Below, in pieces: positions 32,749-41,327 of a stretch of 48,710 nt of DNA. The notes beneath the pieces were generated by a model, which made no database searches, was not told the DNA's origin, and was given only the letters and a program-made list of their open reading frames with translations. The translations under genes were made by a program, and so were the position numbers. How positions within the stretch are numbered: the first letter of the stretch is position 1; every line of letters begins with the position of its first letter. The stretch spans positions 1-48,710 of the forward strand of contig JAPLRZ010000034.1 of assembly GCA_026398895.1 (NCBI GenBank), read 5' to 3'. The stretch comes from Methylococcales bacterium. Its GTDB lineage: Bacteria; Pseudomonadota; Gammaproteobacteria; Methylococcales; Methylomonadaceae.

Positions 32749-34740
32749 ATGCAGTCAAGTATATCGGCAGTTGAAGTGTTTATCTCCAACACGACAAAAT
32801 TATTTTTTTCACCCAAGGGGGCTTTATTGAAGCGCGATAAAGTACGCAGTACACAGCGTAAAAAATTGATTATTTCTACCTTGTGTCTTATGCCTTTGAG
32901 TCTGTCCGTACAGGCAATGGCTGAGGATGTTGCAACACCAGCAACCACTAATCTGGCTGTACCAGCAACTAATGTAACCCCCGCAGCTCCTGTGGTTGTT
33001 AATGAAATTAGCACTATTATTGCCGAGAAAAAACATCCTTATCTTGCCTTGTCGAATTTTACCCATCGTGCAGAAGACCTAGAGGCACTTTATAAAGCCT
33101 CTGGATACCAACCAATTTGGTTAAGCGATGACAGCAAAGCCACTAAGATTATTGGCGAAGTCGTCAAGTTATTGGAAGATGCGTCAATTTACGGCTTAAA
33201 TGCGGCAAATTATGACACGAAATTATTGCATGAAAAGCTAACGGCTTTAAATCCACCACTGGATGCCCATAGTAAAGACCTCGCATTGTATGACACCGCT
33301 ATTAGTATCTCTTTGCTAAGGTTTCTGCATGACTTGCATTATGGTCGTATAAATCCTAATGACTTGGATTTTAATATCCAATTAAGACCAGAAAAAACCC
33401 TTGATTTACCCACGTTGATTACTAACAGTTTGGTGCAAGATACTTTGTCACAGTTACCTGCGGCAGTCGAACCTAAACTACAGCAATATCAAAAATTAAA
33501 ACAAGCATTGGCGGCTTATCGTATTGCTGAAAAATCACAGCCCTTTAAATTGCTGGTTAAATCATCGCTTAACCAAGGTAATCCATTACCGCAAAGCGTC
33601 GAATTACAGCAGTTTTTAGTTGCACTAGGCGATTTGCCAATGGATAAAGTTGATAATTCAGCGGTGACTTACACTGAGACTATCGTGGGTGGTGTTAAAA
33701 AATTCCAACAACGACATGGTATAACGGCTAATGGTGTGATTAATAAATCAACAGCGACAGCCCTTAACGAACCGCTAGGTCAACGTATCACGCAAATTGA
33801 ATTGGCGATGGAAAGATTGCGCTGGCTACCTGAAATTACCGAAGGACGCGCAGTTATTGTCAATATTCCTGCGTTTCAATTATCTGCCTTTGATGATATT
33901 ACCCAAGATACTCCCACAACAACCATGCGAGTAGTCGTTGGTAAAGCGGCGAAAAATAAAACCCCTGTATTGACAGCTGATATGCGTTTTGTTGATTTTC
34001 AGCCGTATTGGAATGTGCCGTTTAAAATTGCCAGAGATGAAATATTACCTAAATTAATGGAAAATCCTGGTTATTTATCTGGGCAAAACATGGAATTAAT
34101 TTCACGGGCGGGTAAAAGAATTGGCGGTGAGGATGGAGAATCATTCGCTGAGCAAATTAGACAAGGTGCAATGGGTATCAGACAAAAGCCAGGAAAAGGC
34201 AATGCGTTGGGTAAAGTGAAATTTATTTTTCCCAACAAAAGTGATGTCTATTTACACGATACTCCGTCTGTGTCGTTCTTTAGTCGAGCGCGTAGAGACT
34301 TAAGTCATGGTTGTGTACGCGTTGCACACCCTGAAGAATTGGCAAAATTTGTCCTTAAAGACCAAGATGGCTGGGATACTTTTTCGATAGAAAAAGCCCT
34401 GAAATCGCCTAAAAACCAGCGCGTGGTATTGAAAAACACCATACCTGTATTATTCCTTTATAACACATCGTTTTTTGACGAGCATAATAATCTAAGCTTT
34501 TATCCTGATATTTACCATCACGATGCAACCTTGTTAGAGGCTCTTAAAACGCAGACAGATTTATCCGATAAAGTGTTGTTCGCTCCCAAAGAAGTGGTAC
34601 TACCACCAACAGATGAGCAACCTGTAAACACGACAAACGCAAACCAGATAGTACCTGCTATTGAATCGGTAGCGACTGCCGATACAAAGCATATTCAATC
34701 GGTGACAACTTCAAAAGTGGATTTAACTGTATCTCCATGA
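32749..34740 (+). CDS. ldtD: YcbB/LdtD-type L,D-transpeptidase
   Basis: The 663-residue protein has a hydrophobic export segment at about residues 40-57 (KLIISTLCLMPLSLSVQAMA), an N-terminal scaffold with LYKASGYQPIWL, a peptidoglycan-binding-like helix set (VKKFQQRHGITANGVIN) and a YkuD catalytic domain with HDTPSVSFFSRARRDLSHGCVRV (Cys near residue 522). LdtD makes 3-3 crosslinks in murein. A Thr/Val-rich tail of about 60 residues extends past the domain. The neighbour at 35079-36062 is a MepK-like peptidase that would cut such crosslinks. The long N-terminus before the signal may mean that an internal start is used. Confidence 0.9.
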   Translation: MQSSISAVEVFISNTTKLFFSPKGALLKRDKVRSTQRKKLIISTLCLMPLSLSVQAMAEDVATPATTNLAVPATNVTPAAPVVVNEISTIIAEKKHPYLALSNFTHRAEDLEALYKASGYQPIWLSDDSKATKIIGEVVKLLEDASIYGLNAANYDTKLLHEKLTALNPPLDAHSKDLALYDTAISISLLRFLHDLHYGRINPNDLDFNIQLRPEKTLDLPTLITNSLVQDTLSQLPAAVEPKLQQYQKLKQALAAYRIAEKSQPFKLLVKSSLNQGNPLPQSVELQQFLVALGDLPMDKVDNSAVTYTETIVGGVKKFQQRHGITANGVINKSTATALNEPLGQRITQIELAMERLRWLPEITEGRAVIVNIPAFQLSAFDDITQDTPTTTMRVVVGKAAKNKTPVLTADMRFVDFQPYWNVPFKIARDEILPKLMENPGYLSGQNMELISRAGKRIGGEDGESFAEQIRQGAMGIRQKPGKGNALGKVKFIFPNKSDVYLHDTPSVSFFSRARRDLSHGCVRVAHPEELAKFVLKDQDGWDTFSIEKALKSPKNQRVVLKNTIPVLFLYNTSFFDEHNNLSFYPDIYHHDATLLEALKTQTDLSDKVLFAPKEVVLPPTDEQPVNTTNANQIVPAIESVATADTKHIQSVTTSKVDLTVSP

Positions 34741-35078
34741 GAGCTTAACAGAGGCGCGATTTATCGCACCTCTTAAGATGCTTGGTGACAGGTTCAGGTT
34801 TAACCCACTACCATCGAAACAAGGAGTTAAAAATATATTTTTTTGACTTCCGACAGGGTTTCATTGTCATAGCGTTAATGACTGCCAGTCCTTTAAAGGA
34901 CTGGCAGTCATGCTCACAAGTAAAAAACAACAGATTTAATTCAGTACCGTTTAGAGTAAAAACTAGGGTTGCACACTAATAAAACGTGTAACAAGGTTTG
35001 AGCTTAATAGAAGCGGGGGCGTAACGCCCCCTGTGTTTGTACGAATGTTTTTATGACAATGGAACTACTGTCAGTAAT
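34741..35078. repeat. Repeat-filled convergent gap
   Basis: No gene is seen. The gap contains GAGGCGCGATTTATCGCACC (a small hairpin after the ldtD stop), two ends of the MITE family in the same orientation (AGGTTTAACCCACTACC at 34796-34812 and ACAGATTTAATTCAGTACC at 34930-34948), and a perfect 34-base palindrome at 34878-34911 (half site ATGACTGCCAGTCCTTT). The last 60 bases hold GGGGGCGTAACGCCCCC, a likely transcript-end hairpin. Confidence 0.6.
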
Positions 35079-36062
35079 TTACCAAGTTCTAACATCACCT
35101 GTATCCAGATGAACAAAATTACTACCTGGATAGTAACCTACGCCGCCCTGAGCCATGCTAAGTGCGGCATCTCTGATTGTTCTGCTATCAACGCCCGCGA
35201 TGCGAATGTCGATTGCGCGTCCTTCCATGTGTAAACTATTTCTAGCAACGCCATGATTGTTTCTGCGTAAATGTGCATTAGTAAACGGTGAGCGATAGCC
35301 ACAAATAACATGAATAGGTCTTTTGTTAAGACCCAAAGTCGTTTGCAAATCATGCAGTTGATCTAGCAAAGCAATATCAACAGGATGTACTTCATCGGTT
35401 AAATGGTCACGGTACAGATGATTAATTTCATGGAGTGCGTCGGGAAGATACCTGCCACGCTCAAAATAAGTGACGTTTACATTGTCGCCTGTAGTGGTAT
35501 TTTGTAAGGCAAGCGATCTGTGCGCTACATTATTACCAAAGCGACTTGTTGCTTGACCCTGTGAAGCAAAGCGATTTTGTGTGTTGCTATGCAAAGGTGT
35601 ACTGAGGTCTAGTTCGTCACGAGAAGCGAATTCTTGCATATCAAGATGATGCCCTCCATCGTGTTGTTTGTGTAAAGAGCTATGAATACGCGAGTTACTG
35701 TTGTTTAAAGCGAGTCGATTATCACCGTGTAAGTGATGTTTGCTATCGTGACCTTTGTGTAAAGAGCTGTGAATACGCGAATTACTGGCAAGCTCTTTGT
35801 GAGAGAGATGATCGTGATGAGTGCTGGCAGTTTTTAAAGCCAGTCTGTCATGTAAAGAGTTTTTAACGTGTGTAGTCGCGTGTTTTGCGGTGTCTTTTTT
35901 GGGGCTAGCTGCATGTGTAATATGCTTAACCGCTGCTTCTGCGATACCAGAGCCGCCAATAGCCAACAAAGAACCATAAGCCATGCGCGTTAGAAAACTG
36001 CGTCTTGATGCAATAATGTTGGTTTCGTTAGTCGTCATATTTTTTGATAGTTGATTTTTCAT
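35079..36062 (-). CDS. Tat-exported YcbK/MepK-like murein peptidase with His-rich linker
   Basis: The 327-residue protein starts with a twin-arginine signal (ASRRSFLTRMAYGSLLAIGG, RR at 20-21). The C-terminal about 140 residues are a DUF882/peptidase M15-like domain: ICGYRSPFTNAHLR, then NSLHMEGRAIDI and FVHLDTGDVRTW supply the His/Asp zinc ligands. YcbK (MepK) in E. coli cleaves 3-3 crosslinked peptidoglycan, fitting the facing LdtD-type gene. Between signal and domain lies a linker of roughly 140 residues rich in histidine, with NSRIHSSLHK duplicated at about 94-103 and 123-132. That linker is not part of typical YcbK and could bind metal. Confidence 0.85.
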   Translation of the reverse strand: MKNQLSKNMTTNETNIIASRRSFLTRMAYGSLLAIGGSGIAEAAVKHITHAASPKKDTAKHATTHVKNSLHDRLALKTASTHHDHLSHKELASNSRIHSSLHKGHDSKHHLHGDNRLALNNSNSRIHSSLHKQHDGGHHLDMQEFASRDELDLSTPLHSNTQNRFASQGQATSRFGNNVAHRSLALQNTTTGDNVNVTYFERGRYLPDALHEINHLYRDHLTDEVHPVDIALLDQLHDLQTTLGLNKRPIHVICGYRSPFTNAHLRRNNHGVARNSLHMEGRAIDIRIAGVDSRTIRDAALSMAQGGVGYYPGSNFVHLDTGDVRTW

Positions 36063-36323
36063 AAGTATGTTCTCTCATGCCTTTTTTATTATTCTGCCCA
36101 CTTAGTCTTAACCTAATCTTAAATTTATCCTGATATTGCCCAAATTTTTTAAAAGCGATCATGATATTAAAAATATATTATGTGTAAAAATACTCGTAAT
36201 GACTGATAAATATCACTGATGTATCGTCAAAAATTAGCCGAAAAACACAACAAAAGGCTAAAATACAAGGCTATTAAGCGTGCAAGCGTTTAAATTCATC
36301 TTCCATTAAGCGAGCCTATAAAT

Positions 36324-37169
36324 ATGCAATCAGAACATCCTCAATTATTTAGCTTTGAATTTTACCCTCCAAAAACTGAAGAAGGCGCGGCAAATTTACA
36401 AGTGGTACACAGAAAATTAGCGGCACTCAATCCCGATTTTTTTTCAGTCACCTTTGGTGCGGGTGGTTCAACACGCGATAAAACCTTCGATACCGTTGTT
36501 GATATTCAAGCCAAAGGCATAGCCGCTGCACCGCATTTATCGTGCGTCGCCTCAACCAAGGAAAATATTCGCGCTATTTTGCAAAACTATCGACAACATG
36601 GTATTGCCAAAATTGTCGCGTTAAGAGGTGATTTGCCTTCTGGCATGATGTCGGCGGGTGAATTTCGTTATGCCAATGAATTGGTGGAATTTATACGGCT
36701 AGAAACAGGCGATTATTTTGATATTCATGTTGCGGCTTATCCCGAAGTCCATCCTCAAGCAAAAGATGCACAGGAAGATTTTAAAAATTTTAAACGCAAA
36801 GTGGCAGCAGGGGCGAATGCGGCGATTACCCAGTATTTTTACAATGCCGAGGCGTATTTTTATTTTGTTGATTTGTGTGAAAAAAATGGCATTACCATTC
36901 CTATCGTACCAGGCATCATGCCTATTACTCAGTATTCTCAGCTGTTTCGGTTTTCAGAAATGTGTGGCGCAGATATTCCACGTTGGATGCGTAAACGCCT
37001 AGAAAGTTTTGGTGATGATAGAGAGACGATACAGACGTTTGGTTTAGAACTGGTTAGTGATCTTTGTCAACGCTTGCTAGATGGCGGTGCGCCTGGACTG
37101 CATTTTTATACCATGAATCAGTCTGCGCCTACGCTGGCTATTTTGGAGCGATTACAAATAAAGGCATAA
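36324..37169 (+). CDS. metF: Methylenetetrahydrofolate reductase
   Basis: The 281-residue protein starts LFSFEFYPPKTEEGAANL, the conserved MetF opening with the catalytic Glu. It then has DFFSVTFGAGGSTRD, HLSCVAST, VALRGDLP and GIMPITQYSQLFRFSEMCGADIP. MetF reduces 5,10-methylene-THF to 5-methyl-THF with FAD, feeding methionine synthesis. The 260 bases upstream show no riboswitch that I can identify. It is followed within seven bases by a perfect palindrome that may end the transcript. Confidence 0.95.
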   Translation: MQSEHPQLFSFEFYPPKTEEGAANLQVVHRKLAALNPDFFSVTFGAGGSTRDKTFDTVVDIQAKGIAAAPHLSCVASTKENIRAILQNYRQHGIAKIVALRGDLPSGMMSAGEFRYANELVEFIRLETGDYFDIHVAAYPEVHPQAKDAQEDFKNFKRKVAAGANAAITQYFYNAEAYFYFVDLCEKNGITIPIVPGIMPITQYSQLFRFSEMCGADIPRWMRKRLESFGDDRETIQTFGLELVSDLCQRLLDGGAPGLHFYTMNQSAPTLAILERLQIKA

Positions 37170-37175
37170 TCCACA

Positions 37176-37201
37176 GTAGGGGCGATTTAAATCGCCCCTA
37201 C
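37176..37201. repeat. Perfect 26-base palindrome GTAGGGGCGATTT/AAATCGCCCCTAC
   Basis: It belongs to the same design as 21339-21363. It lies between the convergent metF and the 251-residue membrane-anchored protein gene, so it could serve as a bidirectional transcript end, though there is no T-run. Confidence 0.7.
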
Positions 37202-37216
37202 GCACACTTTGTAAGT

Positions 37217-37972
37217 CTAGCTTTGAGCAGACAATCGACTTTTGACTTCATTTTCAAGCAGCGTGTCATGATGACGACGTAAAGTTGAATCAGTTGGACG
37301 CGCAGGCAGATCGACAGCAACTTGGTTGTATAAATGAGTCACATAATGTCTTTTTAGTTGTGAATCTTCAGGAATTTTAGATGCTTTACGTTCTGGCAGT
37401 GACACAACAACGCCTTTATTACTGACTTCAGGTTTAGCTGATGGCGTAATAATGGCTTGAATTTCTTCTGCAACTGGCACAACTAGGATAGCTTCAGGTT
37501 TTTCAACAACGGAAGGAGCTGGCTTTTTTTTGTGATTTTCATAACGAGCAAACAGTTGTTGAAGGGCTTCTTTGCTACTTAAAAATTGCTCAAGTTGAGC
37601 GGCAATTTGAGCATTATGGTGTCGCGCCAACGCCGAGTCGGTAGGGCATTGTGGATTAATTGAGCTAATGATAGCGCGTAAATGGGTCAGATAATGTCGT
37701 CTTAGTGTCGCGTCCTGCGGCAGATTTTCGTTAGTAGGCTCTGGTGACTTTTCAATTTTAGCTGCCGCTTGTGCGATAGCTGGCTTATTTACTGACTCAA
37801 CAGCCATTTGTACAGGTTTAGATTCAGTGGACGCTACGATATTATCAGCGGGCTTGGTTTCTTGTTTTATTGGTTTTGCTGATTCCAGCGTTGTGGCTGT
37901 TTTTTTGTTTTTTATTTTTAAAAAATAAAACGCTAAAGCGATAACTGCAATAGCAATGATGAATTCGATCAT
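37217..37972 (-). CDS. Membrane-anchored protein with four copies of a D-x-x-L-x-R-H-[HY] motif
   Basis: The 251-residue protein has an N-terminal anchor (IEFIIAIAVIALAFYFL). Low-complexity Lys/Pro/Val linkers separate two related modules of about 45 residues. Module one (about 84-131) contains DATLRRHYLTHL and PTDSALARHH; module two (about 200-246) contains DSQLKRHYVTHL and PTDSTLRRHH. Each module is itself two half-repeats spaced 26 residues apart. I do not recognise the family. The C-terminal part is probably cytoplasmic, given the KIKNKK following the anchor. The ribosome site is TTGGAG. Confidence 0.7.
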   Translation of the reverse strand: MIEFIIAIAVIALAFYFLKIKNKKTATTLESAKPIKQETKPADNIVASTESKPVQMAVESVNKPAIAQAAAKIEKSPEPTNENLPQDATLRRHYLTHLRAIISSINPQCPTDSALARHHNAQIAAQLEQFLSSKEALQQLFARYENHKKKPAPSVVEKPEAILVVPVAEEIQAIITPSAKPEVSNKGVVVSLPERKASKIPEDSQLKRHYVTHLYNQVAVDLPARPTDSTLRRHHDTLLENEVKSRLSAQS

Positions 37973-38126
37973 AAATAATACTCCAAGTGTAATGCCCCAT
38001 AAATCACGGGTAGCTATGTTTCAATCAGTTACAAGATATAGAAACGGCAATAGCGATTTTATCGCTTTTTTATAAAAGTAATCAATGGGTTGTAACCCTC
38101 ATTTATGAGCATGAGTAAACAGGTGT

Positions 38127-38588
38127 TTATAAATCTGATACGCCAATAATCGACCAGTTATCAAAATTGAGCGGATCTTCCTCTTTATCACCTTTGTTAT
38201 AGGTTATACGGCACGCATATTTTTTTGTGACGCTAGCTGATGAATTGCCAGTCGTAGTAATTTCGCCATTAATAATGTACTCGTAATTACCAATATCCCA
38301 TGCTTTAAGCGGTTTTTCTGCAAAAATAATGGCTGTTTCTGGAGCAGTTTCAGATTTAATGTAGTTATTACAGTGCATAAAAGCAATGTCAGACAATGGC
38401 GTAGATATGGCTAAATTGCTGCCTTGATCTTTAGTATCAACTAAAAACCAATCGGATTTAATAACATCATAAACCCAAGGCATAATGAATTTTTGTTGCG
38501 ATACAGAAAGAGCAGCTAATCCAATTACAAATAGTAATACGCGGTGTTTTTTTAATCCAGCTACCAATGATGACATAAGGTTCTTCAT
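38127..38588 (-). CDS. Unknown exported or membrane-anchored protein
   Basis: The 153-residue product has one N-terminal hydrophobic segment (VLLFVIGLAALSVS, about residues 17-30) following LKKHR, with the remainder outside. The rest contains two cysteines (HCNNYIK and KYACRITY) that could pair, and strand-like repeats ending in DNWSIIGVSDL. No domain is recognised. It is monocistronic as far as can be seen. Confidence 0.6.
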   Translation of the reverse strand: MKNLMSSLVAGLKKHRVLLFVIGLAALSVSQQKFIMPWVYDVIKSDWFLVDTKDQGSNLAISTPLSDIAFMHCNNYIKSETAPETAIIFAEKPLKAWDIGNYEYIINGEITTTGNSSASVTKKYACRITYNKGDKEEDPLNFDNWSIIGVSDL

Positions 38589-38739
38589 AAATTTGTGAAG
38601 GTTAATTTAACGTTTGGGGGCTAATTTTAGCAGAAATCAATAAATTAAGCGTAGGTAATTTTTCATGGGACATGATTTTTAGTATCAAATCCTATTCCAT
38701 GAAAACCTCGCCTTATTCCGCTGGATTAGACGCTTTGCA

Positions 38740-39660
38740 TTAAGTTTTGTTATAAATTTTAGCATTCAAATCAAAGCCTATGAGCATAATTAAACAGTTA
38801 AACTGTAGCCACAGCATAATGACCATGATGGTACCGATACTGCCATAGACTTTGTTATAAGTACCAAAATTGTTGACATAATAGTTGAATAACAAGGAGG
38901 CGATGATTGATAAAACCGTTGCCAATAACGCCCCTGGGCTGATTAATTTATAATTGGCTGAATTAACGGGGCCAAAATAATACAGTAAGGAAATGGCAGT
39001 AAATAACAACAAAAACACCACCAGCCATTTTCCCAATGTCAGCAAGATGATGACAATACCATCACTCAGCAGTAAGCCATGAGTAATCGCATAATTGATA
39101 GCAATTTCGCTAAATATAATCAGTAATGAAGCTGTGAGTACCAATAGTGATAGTGCGCCAAGTAAACACAATGAAACAACTCTTTGCTTGATAAATGATC
39201 GAGTTTCAACAATATGAATAGCTTGATTAAACGCATCTATAAGGGCGTTAATGCCATTGGTAGAAAGGTACAATGTGACTAAAAAACCAAATGATAACAA
39301 GCCATTGTGCTGATTTTTCACTAAATCATTAATAGTTTCAATCGCTGCTTGGTAGGCGTTTTCAGGTAATAATGCGTGCATATCATTAAGTACCTGCTGG
39401 TGTAAATTAGCGATAGGCAAAAATGGTATCAAGGAGAAAAAAAAGATAATGGCAGGAAATAGAGCAAGAAAAAAAGTAAAGGCAACCGCAGATGCGCGGG
39501 TGCTAATGGCACTTTTTTGAGTTTCTACCAAAAAGAAATAGCCAATGTCATACCATGTTAATTGGCTATAACGAGGTAATCGCATGGTTTTAGAACTATC
39601 TATTAGTTTTTGTATGGTGGAAATTAGCTGAGTTTTCAGTGCGTGAATATTATTCATCAT
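38740..39660 (-). CDS. YihY/BrkB-family inner-membrane protein
   Basis: The 306-residue protein has the YihY signature AVAFTFFLALFPAIIFFFSLIPFLP near residues 63-87, several further helices, and YYFGPVNSANYKLISPGALLATVLSIIASLLFNYYVNNFGTYNKVYGSIGTIMVIMLWL near the end. Such proteins were once called RNase BN by mistake, and their function is not established. There is a two-Met start (MMNNIH). Confidence 0.9.
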   Translation of the reverse strand: MMNNIHALKTQLISTIQKLIDSSKTMRLPRYSQLTWYDIGYFFLVETQKSAISTRASAVAFTFFLALFPAIIFFFSLIPFLPIANLHQQVLNDMHALLPENAYQAAIETINDLVKNQHNGLLSFGFLVTLYLSTNGINALIDAFNQAIHIVETRSFIKQRVVSLCLLGALSLLVLTASLLIIFSEIAINYAITHGLLLSDGIVIILLTLGKWLVVFLLLFTAISLLYYFGPVNSANYKLISPGALLATVLSIIASLLFNYYVNNFGTYNKVYGSIGTIMVIMLWLQFNCLIMLIGFDLNAKIYNKT

Positions 39661-39895
39661 TAGGCTTACCGTTGAACAAGTGACAGATTTTATACGCTAT
39701 TAAGCAATTGTTTAAAAATTACTCTGTGCAAAATTTTACCGATTAAATGATAATGGCAGTTTAACAGTGATGTTAATTAATTTATTAACGGGTGTTATGC
39801 AGGCTCAATGACAGCGTGCATCATCAATTACTAATAACAAGGGTACATTGGGTGTACCAAAATTGCTAATCAACAACCTAATACGAGGTCATCTT

Positions 39896-40294
39896 ATGAA
39901 AAAAATAGCATTTTTTAGCATTGCAATGCTGGTTTCGAGCAGTATTTTTGCAGGCACAGAACATTATCTATTACGCGATGGCAATCATGTTCATCACTTA
40001 AAAATCACTGAAATCAACAAAGAATATACGGTGAGTGCGGATATTGATTTTGAAGCGAATGCTAATGAAAAAGACAAACCTGCTTGTTCAGCCACTATTT
40101 CTGGTGAAGCAAAAGCCGAGAAGGACAAATTAGTTCTGAAAAAACATTCTGAAAGTGAGGCGACTTACTGTGAATTAACCATTCGGGTGAGTGAAACAGG
40201 TGCAAAAGTAGAGCAATCAAAAGACTGTGATAATTTTGCTGCGGGTATCTGTCATTTTTCTAGTGACGATAAAGAGTTAGTAAAAATTAAGTAA
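39896..40294 (+). CDS. Small secreted protein, unknown
   Basis: From ATG 39896 (with CGAGG upstream) the product has 132 residues. The signal peptide is MKKIAFFSIAMLVSSSIFAG. A longer frame from 39848 would put 16 residues before the signal and is unlikely. The mature part is strand-like, acidic and Lys-rich, with four cysteines (KPACSAT, TYCELT, KDCDNF, GICHFS) that could form two disulfides. No family is recognised. Confidence 0.65.
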   Translation: MKKIAFFSIAMLVSSSIFAGTEHYLLRDGNHVHHLKITEINKEYTVSADIDFEANANEKDKPACSATISGEAKAEKDKLVLKKHSESEATYCELTIRVSETGAKVEQSKDCDNFAAGICHFSSDDKELVKIK

Positions 40295-40308
40295 CGCAAA
40301 CTTATTGC

Positions 40309-40479
40309 CACGGATGACATAAAAATCGCTGTCATCCGTGTGCAGTATGCGTGTCATTATGCCAACACCTCGCTTCGTAATGAGCTATCGAGTCAATAAG
40401 ACAGACTGTTTCAACATCCATTGATTTACTCAGTGTCAAAAAATACCCCGATTATTTGGGGGTGACACTGAAAAATTTT
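40309..40479. other. Two hairpins between the secreted-protein gene and the seven-gene operon
   Basis: CACGGATGAC (40309-40318) is the inverse of GTCATCCGTG (40331-40340), a likely end of the upstream transcript. CAGTGTCA (40431-40438) is the inverse of TGACACTG (40463-40470), with an inner ACCCC/GGGGG pairing and AAAAATTTTT after it. The latter lies about 30 bases before the TSUP start and could act as a terminator or attenuator of the operon leader. Confidence 0.5.
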
Positions 40480-40509
40480 TAACGCATTAAACACTAAGGA
40501 TTATCCTGC

Positions 40510-41319
40510 ATGAATATTTTTTACACCTTGTCTGGCTTTGCAGTCGGCTTATTAGTCGGTATCACAGGGGTAGGTGGTGGCTCATTAATGACCCCGTTGC
40601 TGGTTTTTTTATTCAATTTTCATCCAGCAACCGCAGTAGGAACAGATTTATTATTTGCCGCATTGACTAAAGTGAGTGGTGTCTGGGTACATCATGGTAA
40701 ACATGGTTCAGTTGATTGGAAAATTGTCGGCTGGTTATCGCTGGGCAGTTTACCGTTTGCGATAGCGACCTTATTTGTACTGAAACATTTGAGTTCTATC
40801 GGTAAAGAAATTACTGGCACGATTACCTTTACCTTAGGCGTTGCCTTGATACTGACCGCTTGCGCACTGTTTGTGCGCAGTGCGTTATTACATAATGCTG
40901 AAAAATTAGGGCAAATTGATGATGAGCATAGCAATCTCGAAAATGCCGCGCGTTTTAAACAGTTAGAAATTCCTGCCACCGTGTTGATTGGTATGATGTT
41001 AGGCATATTGGTGACACTAACGTCAGTTGGGGCGGGCGCACTGGGTACGGTGGCACTGTTATTTTTATACCCAAGAATGACCACGCTGAAAATTGTTGGC
41101 ACCGATTTGGCACACGCAATTCCACTGACAGCAGTTGCAGGTTTTGGGCATTGGGTACTAGGCAATGTTGATTTTGAATTATTGGGTGGCTTATTAATGG
41201 GTTCAATACCAGGTATCTGGATTGGTAGCCATTTAAGCGCGAAAATCCCTGAAAAAGTGTTACGCCTCGTGTTAGCCACAGTGTTATTGCTGATTGGATT
41301 TAAATTTGTGCTGCAATAA
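40510..41319 (+). CDS. TSUP (TauE/SafE) family permease
   Basis: The 269-residue protein has the family opening GLLVGITGVGGGSLMTPLLVF (the G-x-G-G-G-S loop) and its internal duplicate GILVTLTSVGAGALGTVALL near residues 165-184, with about eight membrane helices. TSUP members move sulfite, sulfonates, thiosulfate, sulfoacetate and similar anions. Its stop is eight bases before the first AsnB-like gene, so it most likely belongs to the operon and may carry that pathway's substrate or product. Confidence 0.88.
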   Translation: MNIFYTLSGFAVGLLVGITGVGGGSLMTPLLVFLFNFHPATAVGTDLLFAALTKVSGVWVHHGKHGSVDWKIVGWLSLGSLPFAIATLFVLKHLSSIGKEITGTITFTLGVALILTACALFVRSALLHNAEKLGQIDDEHSNLENAARFKQLEIPATVLIGMMLGILVTLTSVGAGALGTVALLFLYPRMTTLKIVGTDLAHAIPLTAVAGFGHWVLGNVDFELLGGLLMGSIPGIWIGSHLSAKIPEKVLRLVLATVLLLIGFKFVLQ

Positions 41320-41327
41320 GTATTTGC

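Noticed and set aside
32721..33014. Minus-strand frames over the L,D-transpeptidase signal region
   Set aside because: They are antisense shadows of the clear YcbB-type gene.
34782..34979. Plus-strand 65-codon frame in the gap after ldtD
   Set aside because: It runs through MITE ends and the 34-base palindrome and has no ribosome site.
36063..36323. Possible SAM/SAH riboswitch before metF
   Set aside because: No conserved core motif could be recognised by eye in the 261 bases.
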